Of a stretch of 23,086 nt of DNA, positions 16,240-23,086 are shown one piece after another; positions within the stretch are counted from its first letter, which is position 1, and each line of letters begins with the position of its first letter. The notes below the pieces were generated by a model, which saw only the letters and a list, made by a program, of their open reading frames with translations, searched no databases and was not told the origin of the DNA. Source of the stretch: Betaproteobacteria bacterium (GTDB taxonomy: Bacteria > Pseudomonadota > Gammaproteobacteria > Tethybacterales > Tethybacteraceae); NCBI GenBank assembly GCA_026710225.1, contig JAPORI010000130.1, positions 1 to 23,086 of the forward strand, in the 5' to 3' direction. A program made the translations under genes and the position numbers.

Positions 16240-16305
16240 AGCAGGGGTAACAAGATCGGGTCTAACTCAGCACCGGCTCTGTTGCCGAAATCCTCCTCAA
16301 AACTG

Positions 16306-17457
16306 ATGTTTACCTGTCCGACCGAAGACTTCATCAAGACGCTTGACAAGGTGATTGGCGCCATTGAGCGCAGCACCATCCAGCCGATCCTCGAGCATGT
16401 GCTCATCGAGGTCGCCGACGACCACCTCACCCTGATTGCCGCCGACAGCCACTGCCATGTGCGCGCCCGGCTGGCGCTGAGCAAGGGATCGCGCAAGGGC
16501 GAGCAGTTTTGTGTCGCCGGCTCCAAGCTTTCCAGCGTCCTGCGCAGCATGATTAGCCAGTCGGTGTCGTTTCGGGTTGCCGGCTCCGCCTTGCACATCC
16601 AGCCGGCCGGCGCCGCCAAGGACGACAGCCGCGGCTTCAAGCTGGCAATCCGCCCCGGCGAGGAGTTTCCCCGCGAAAGCGTCACCCACAAGCCGGTCGC
16701 CGAGATCGAACTGGAACCGGCCCGACTCGCCGGGAGCATAACCCGGCTGCTGCCGGCGATCTCGAATGAGATTCACCGTCTCTACCTGACCGGGATGTAT
16801 TTCGATTTCACCGGCGAGGCGCTGCGGCTGGTCGCCACCGACGGCCACCGGATGGCAGTTGACGAACTGGCGCAAATCAAGACCGACAAGAAATTCGGCA
16901 TCATTGTTCCCCGCAAGTCGATCGACTTGCTGCGCCGGGTGCTCACCGACGCCGGCTCCGACAAGCTGCGGCTGGTGGCGCTGGCCGATGTCGAGCGCAC
17001 CGCCGCGGTGCGCTTCGAAGCCGGCGAAGTCAAGATCACCTCGGTTCTGGTCGATGCAACCTACCCGGACTACCTGAAAGTGATTCCGGACAAGGCCGCC
17101 GCCCAGGCCAGTTTCGCCGCCGCCGAACTGCGCGATGTGATCGGCCAGGTCGCAACCGTCCTCGATCGCGGCAACGATGCGATCACCATGGCCTTGGAAT
17201 CAGGCCGCGCCTCGCTCAGCGCCCGCGGCGCCCAGACCAGCGACGAGGCAACTCTGGACATGGCGGCCGACTACAGCGGCGAGAGCCGCACAATCAGTTT
17301 CAACGGCGCCTATCTGACCGACATGGTCAAGGCTTTCGAGAACCGGGAGAAGATTTCGATCATCTTCCCGAAGGAAAAGGAGAGCATCCTGTGTAAAACA
17401 GCCGATGCCAAAGAGGAGGACCCGCTCAAATATGTCTTGATGCCCATCAAGATATAG
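16306..17457 (+). CDS. dnaN: DNA polymerase III sliding clamp, beta subunit
   Basis: A 383-residue clamp subunit (E. coli 366). It begins MFTCPTEDFIKTLDKV, as other clamps begin a few residues before the first helix. Other family signatures are IQPILEHVLIEV in the first domain, IHRLYLTGMYFDF and RLVATDGHRMAVDEL in the second, TYPDYLKVIP at the start of the third, and the YVLMPIKI C-terminus that forms part of the partner-binding cleft. The dimeric ring tethers DNA polymerase III and other enzymes to DNA. The open frame extends upstream to 16000, but that part has no clamp similarity and overlaps promoter-like sequence. No clear Shine-Dalgarno precedes the ATG. gyrB starts 46 bp downstream; the usual recF is missing between them. 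Confidence 0.95.
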   Translation: MFTCPTEDFIKTLDKVIGAIERSTIQPILEHVLIEVADDHLTLIAADSHCHVRARLALSKGSRKGEQFCVAGSKLSSVLRSMISQSVSFRVAGSALHIQPAGAAKDDSRGFKLAIRPGEEFPRESVTHKPVAEIELEPARLAGSITRLLPAISNEIHRLYLTGMYFDFTGEALRLVATDGHRMAVDELAQIKTDKKFGIIVPRKSIDLLRRVLTDAGSDKLRLVALADVERTAAVRFEAGEVKITSVLVDATYPDYLKVIPDKAAAQASFAAAELRDVIGQVATVLDRGNDAITMALESGRASLSARGAQTSDEATLDMAADYSGESRTISFNGAYLTDMVKAFENREKISIIFPKEKESILCKTADAKEEDPLKYVLMPIKI

Positions 17458-17503
17458 GCGGGCACGGGCAACACAACGGTTAGCAGACAGGCGCGTCTGG
17501 AAG

Positions 17504-19939
17504 ATGGCTGGGGCCAGAAAATCATCCAAGTCCGCTAGCTACGACGCTGAGCAAATCAAGGTCCTCAAGGGCCTGGAAGCGGTGCGCAAGCGCCCGGGGA
17601 TGTATATCGGCGACACCTCCGACGGCTCCGGACTCCATCACATGGTGCATGAGGTGGTTGACAACGCCATTGACGAGGCGCTGGCCGGCTTTTGCAACCA
17701 GATTGCGGTTACCCTGCGCGCCGACGGCGGCGTCGAGGTGACCGACAACGGCCGCGGCATCCCGGTGGCGATGCATCCGACCGAGAAGCGCTCGACCGCC
17801 GAGGTGGTGATGACCGAGCTGCACGCCGGCGGCAAGTTCGACAGCAACAGTTACAAGGTGTCCGGCGGCTTGCACGGGGTGGGCGTGTCGGTGGTCAACG
17901 CCCTGTCCGAACGGCTCGAGTTGCGCATCTGTAGAGACGGCGGCAGCTACGAGATGTCGTTTGCCCACGGAGTGCCCAAGGCGGCGCTGAAAAAGACCGG
18001 CAAGGCTTCCGAAACCGGCACCGCAGTGGTGTTCTGGCCGTCGCCGGAGACCTTCGAAAGCGTCGAGTTCGACTTTTCCCGGCTGGCCGGCCGGCTGCGC
18101 GAACTGGCCTTCCTCAATTCGGAAGTCGCCATCGTCCTGACTGACGAGCGCGGCGAACAGCCCCGGCGCGAGGAGTTCTCCTACCAGGGCGGCCTGGCGA
18201 TGTTCGTCGAGCACCACGATGCCAAGCGCAAGGCGGTGCACGAAAAGATGTTCACCTGCCGCGGCGAGCGGGACGGCATCGTCGTCGAGGTGGCGATGCA
18301 GTGGAACGACGGCTACAACGACAATGTGCTGTGCTACACCAACAACATCCCCCAGATCGACGGCGGCAGCCACCTGACCGGGCTGCGGGCGGCGCTGACC
18401 AGGGTGGTCAAGAACTACATCGACGATCTCGCCCGCCAGTCCAAGGCCAAGCGGGAAACTCCGGCCATCGGCGGCGAGGACATCCGCGAGGGCCTGACCT
18501 GCGTGCTGTCGGTAAAGGTGCCGGATCCGAAATTCTCCTCCCAGACCAAGGACAAACTGGTCTCCTCGGAAGTGCGGCCGGTGGTCGAAGAGGTGATCGC
18601 CGCCGGTCTGGGCACCTTCCTGCTCGAACATCCGCGCGATGCCAATTCGATCTGCGGCAAGGTGGTCGACGCCGCCCGGGTGCGGGCTGCCGCCCGCAAG
18701 GCCCGCGATATGGCCCGGCGCAAGGATGTCTTTGATTCAGCCGGCCTGCCCGGCAAGCTCGCCGACTGTCAAGAACGCGATCCGGCCAAGTCGGAACTGT
18801 TTCTGGTTGAGGGTGATTCGGCCGGCGGCACCGCCAAGCAGGCCCGCCACCGCGCCAATCAGGCGGTGCTGCCGCTGCGCGGCAAGATTCTCAATGTCGA
18901 GAAGGCCCGGCCGGACAAGATACTCGCCTCGTCGGCGATCTCCGATCTGGTGCAGGCGCTGGGCACCGGGGTGACCGAGGAGTATGACCCGGAAAAGCTG
19001 CGCTACCACAAGGTGATCATCATGACCGATGCCGATGTCGATGGCGCCCACATCTCGACGCTGCTGCTGACCTTCTTCTTCCGCAAGATTCCGGAAATGG
19101 TCAAGGAGGGTCATGTCTATCTGGCGATGCCGCCGCTTTACAAGGTCAAGATCGGCAAGTCCGAGCGCTACCTGCAAAACGACGATGAGCTGCACGATTT
19201 CATCGCCGCCTCGTCGCTGGACAACGCCAGCTATGCGCCGACCAAGGCCGGCAAGCCGGGCAAGGCCGCAGCCGGCTTTGGCGAAGCGTTCCGGCTGTAT
19301 CTGCGCGCCGAAAAGACCATCGCCCGGCTGGTTGCCCGCGCCAGCGAACCCTACGACGAATCGCTGCTGCGCGCCTTCATGCGCACCAAGAATCCGATCT
19401 CGCTGGCTTCGGCCGCCGAAGCCAAGGCCGCGGCCGCCGAATTGACCAGCCTGGTTGCCAGCCCCGATCTGGACATCGAGGCCGGCTGCGAGAGCGCCGG
19501 CAATCAGGTGCTGATTTGCCAGCGGCGCCTCTACGGTCTGCCGCGCCCGCCGCTGCGCATCGGCGCGGCATTCTTCGCCGGCAGCGAATACGCAACCCTG
19601 CGCCGGGCTGGCGACGCCTTTGCCAAGATTCCCGGCCCCGGCATCGTTGCGCGCGGTGACAAGCAGGCGGTGGTTGCCGATGCCGCGGCCGCAGCCGCCT
19701 GGCTGGCCGATGTCGCCCGCGCCGCGGCGACCATCCAGCGCTACAAGGGTCTCGGTGAAATGAACGCCGAGCAACTGTGGGAGACGACGATGGATGTCTC
19801 CCGGCGCCGCTTGAAGCAGGTGCGCATCGAGGACCTCAATACCGCCGATGTGCTGTTCGAGGACCTGATGGGGGACGATGTATCCAAGCGCAAGGAATTC
19901 ATCGCCGAACGGGCGCTGTTGGCCGAACTTGACATCTAG
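17504..19939 (+). CDS. gyrB: DNA gyrase subunit B
   Basis: An 811-residue GyrB (E. coli 804). The GHKL ATPase has EVVDNAIDEALAG (50-62), DNGRGIPV (81-88) and GGLHGVGVSVVNALS (121-135). The transducer carries the QTK loop (SSQTKDK). The Toprim domain shows EGDSAGG (436-442) and MTDADVDG (507-514). The insertion of about 165 residues found in Gram-negative GyrB is present (about 571-735), followed by IQRYKGLGEMNAEQLWETTMD. With GyrA it introduces negative supercoils. The Toprim motif reads EGDSAGGTAKQAR where GyrB almost always has EGDSAGGSAKQGR. The ATG follows TCTGGAAG, a purine-rich site unusually close to the start. It forms a likely unit with dnaN upstream and topB downstream (46 bp each). 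Confidence 0.97.
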   Translation: MAGARKSSKSASYDAEQIKVLKGLEAVRKRPGMYIGDTSDGSGLHHMVHEVVDNAIDEALAGFCNQIAVTLRADGGVEVTDNGRGIPVAMHPTEKRSTAEVVMTELHAGGKFDSNSYKVSGGLHGVGVSVVNALSERLELRICRDGGSYEMSFAHGVPKAALKKTGKASETGTAVVFWPSPETFESVEFDFSRLAGRLRELAFLNSEVAIVLTDERGEQPRREEFSYQGGLAMFVEHHDAKRKAVHEKMFTCRGERDGIVVEVAMQWNDGYNDNVLCYTNNIPQIDGGSHLTGLRAALTRVVKNYIDDLARQSKAKRETPAIGGEDIREGLTCVLSVKVPDPKFSSQTKDKLVSSEVRPVVEEVIAAGLGTFLLEHPRDANSICGKVVDAARVRAAARKARDMARRKDVFDSAGLPGKLADCQERDPAKSELFLVEGDSAGGTAKQARHRANQAVLPLRGKILNVEKARPDKILASSAISDLVQALGTGVTEEYDPEKLRYHKVIIMTDADVDGAHISTLLLTFFFRKIPEMVKEGHVYLAMPPLYKVKIGKSERYLQNDDELHDFIAASSLDNASYAPTKAGKPGKAAAGFGEAFRLYLRAEKTIARLVARASEPYDESLLRAFMRTKNPISLASAAEAKAAAAELTSLVASPDLDIEAGCESAGNQVLICQRRLYGLPRPPLRIGAAFFAGSEYATLRRAGDAFAKIPGPGIVARGDKQAVVADAAAAAAWLADVARAAATIQRYKGLGEMNAEQLWETTMDVSRRRLKQVRIEDLNTADVLFEDLMGDDVSKRKEFIAERALLAELDI

Positions 19940-19965
19940 CCGGCGGCAGCCGGCTGATGCTGCCG
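19938..19965 (+). promoter_or_regulatory. overlapping hairpins between gyrB and topB
   Basis: AGCCGG (19938-19943) can pair with CCGGCT (19950-19955), and CGGCAG (19944-19949) with CTGCCG (19960-19965). The two stems exclude each other, as in an attenuator or a weak terminator. Only a short TTAATATAT follows. The second stem plus that A/T tail could partly reduce readthrough into topB. Confidence 0.35.
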
Positions 19966-19985
19966 GTTAATATATCCGGCTTGCT

Positions 19986-22562
<2,577 letters not shown>

Positions 22563-22583
22563 GGACGCCTGCGCCGGCCGGCT

Positions 22584-22589
22584 TAGAAT
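22584..22589 (+). promoter_or_regulatory. possible -10 element of the methyltransferase gene
   Basis: TAGAAT lies 12 nt before the proposed GTG start. No -35 hexamer is apparent. It resembles the elements before nhaA and the large membrane protein gene. Confidence 0.28.
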
Positions 22590-22601
22590 CGAATCCGGCA
22601 A

Positions 22602-23086
22602 GTGGCAACAGCAAAGAAGAAAATGCAGTCCTTTGGGACTTCCAGCCGGGTTGGTTACAGTTCCGACGACTTCTACGCCCGCAACATGTATTCGGGCACC
22701 GGCAGCGAAAGGAAAGCCAAAGTCAATCCGGCAAAGGTTGCTTGTGCCGAGCAAGTTCAACAGCGGGTCAATCGCATCTACAACCGCAGCAGCGAGAAGA
22801 TGCGCGAGTTGCCCGACAACAGCGTCCACTTGATGGTCACCTCCCCGCCCTACAATGTCGGCAAGGAATACGATGCCGATCTGGCGGCTGACGAATACCG
22901 GCAAATGCTGCGCCGGGTGTTTGCCGAGACCTACCGGGTGCTGGTGCCCGGCGGCAGAGCCTGCGTCAATGTCGCCAACATTGGTCGCAAGCCCTATCTG
23001 CCGCTGCATTGCTGGATCATTGAGGACATGCACGCGGCGCGGTTTTTGATGCGCGGGGAAATACTGTGGGACAAGGGCGCCAGTGC
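22602..23086 (+). CDS. site-specific DNA methyltransferase, N-terminal part (cut by window end)
   Basis: The frame is open from a GTG at 22602 to the end of the window, giving 161 complete codons. An in-frame ATG lies at 22623. It encodes IYNRSSEKMRELPDNSVHLM, then the catalytic motif TSPPYNVGKEYD, and RVLVPGGRACVNVANIG. The catalytic SPPY motif near the N-terminus, with the AdoMet-binding motif expected later, marks a beta-class amino-methyltransferase. SPPY usually indicates N4-cytosine methylation, though some N6-adenine enzymes share it. The target sequence cannot be inferred. The gene starts 39 bp after topB, next to the replication cluster, so it may be a solitary epigenetic enzyme or half of a restriction-modification pair whose partner lies beyond the window. 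Confidence 0.85.
   Translation, partial: MATAKKKMQSFGTSSRVGYSSDDFYARNMYSGTGSERKAKVNPAKVACAEQVQQRVNRIYNRSSEKMRELPDNSVHLMVTSPPYNVGKEYDADLAADEYRQMLRRVFAETYRVLVPGGRACVNVANIGRKPYLPLHCWIIEDMHAARFLMRGEILWDKGAS

Larger units (their letters stand above)
15989..16305. other. oriC: candidate oriC: dnaA-dnaN intergenic region
   Basis: The 317 bp between dnaA and dnaN contain two sequences close to the DnaA box (16045-16053 and 16200-16208), an AT-rich patch (16208-16250) that could unwind, and GATC at 16201, 16212 and 16254. There are also GGCCTTG direct repeats at 16163 and 16183. Origins often lie beside dnaA, and this is the only sizeable gap in the replication gene block. Box number is low for a classical origin, so the real origin could lie elsewhere. 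Confidence 0.45.

Noticed and set aside
16000..16305. N-terminal extension of dnaN
   Set aside because: The added 102 residues have no clamp similarity and would be encoded across a TATAAT promoter candidate and putative DnaA boxes.
17522..19774. Two long minus-strand open frames (369 and 345 codons) opposite gyrB
   Set aside because: They are shadows of gyrB, whose motifs are clear on the plus strand.

Overview
The window looks like the chromosomal replication-origin neighbourhood of a GC-rich Gram-negative bacterium, most likely a proteobacterium. The grounds are a clpS-clpA pair, NhaA, a GyrB with the large Gram-negative insertion, and a topoisomerase III with zinc fingers and a Lys/Ala-rich tail. 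The genus cannot be named from the sequence. Several normally invariant motifs in housekeeping proteins are altered (ClpS ligand pocket, ClpA first ATPase, DnaA DNA-binding signature, GyrB Toprim motif), which suggests a divergent or fast-evolving lineage.

Layout. 1-2650: a membrane GT-C-type glycosyltransferase-like gene, then about 880 bp without a convincing gene; this stretch is clearly poorer in G+C than the rest and may be acquired or decaying DNA. 2653-7962 (minus strand): a large membrane protein with a degenerate spermidine-synthase-like domain, then nhaA, whose 3' end overlaps the start of a lone periplasmic solute-binding protein. 7963-8509: a gene-poor divergent intergenic region. 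8510-11045 (plus): clpS-clpA. 11202-14031 (minus): mnmA followed one base after its stop by an unrecognised Ala/Lys-rich, Cys-containing 571-residue protein. 14079-23086 (plus): fau, dnaA, dnaN, gyrB, topB and the first part of a DNA methyltransferase cut off by the window end.

How the genes work together. The rightmost 9 kb is a chromosome-maintenance block: initiator (DnaA), sliding clamp (DnaN), gyrase B subunit, a type IA topoisomerase, and probably an N4-cytosine or N6-adenine methylase. recF, usually between dnaN and gyrB, is absent. The 317 bp between dnaA and dnaN carry candidate DnaA boxes, an AT-rich patch and a consensus -10 element, making it the best oriC candidate here. clpS-clpA would supply adaptor and unfoldase to a ClpP encoded elsewhere. 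No tRNA, rRNA, CRISPR array or intact insertion sequence was found.
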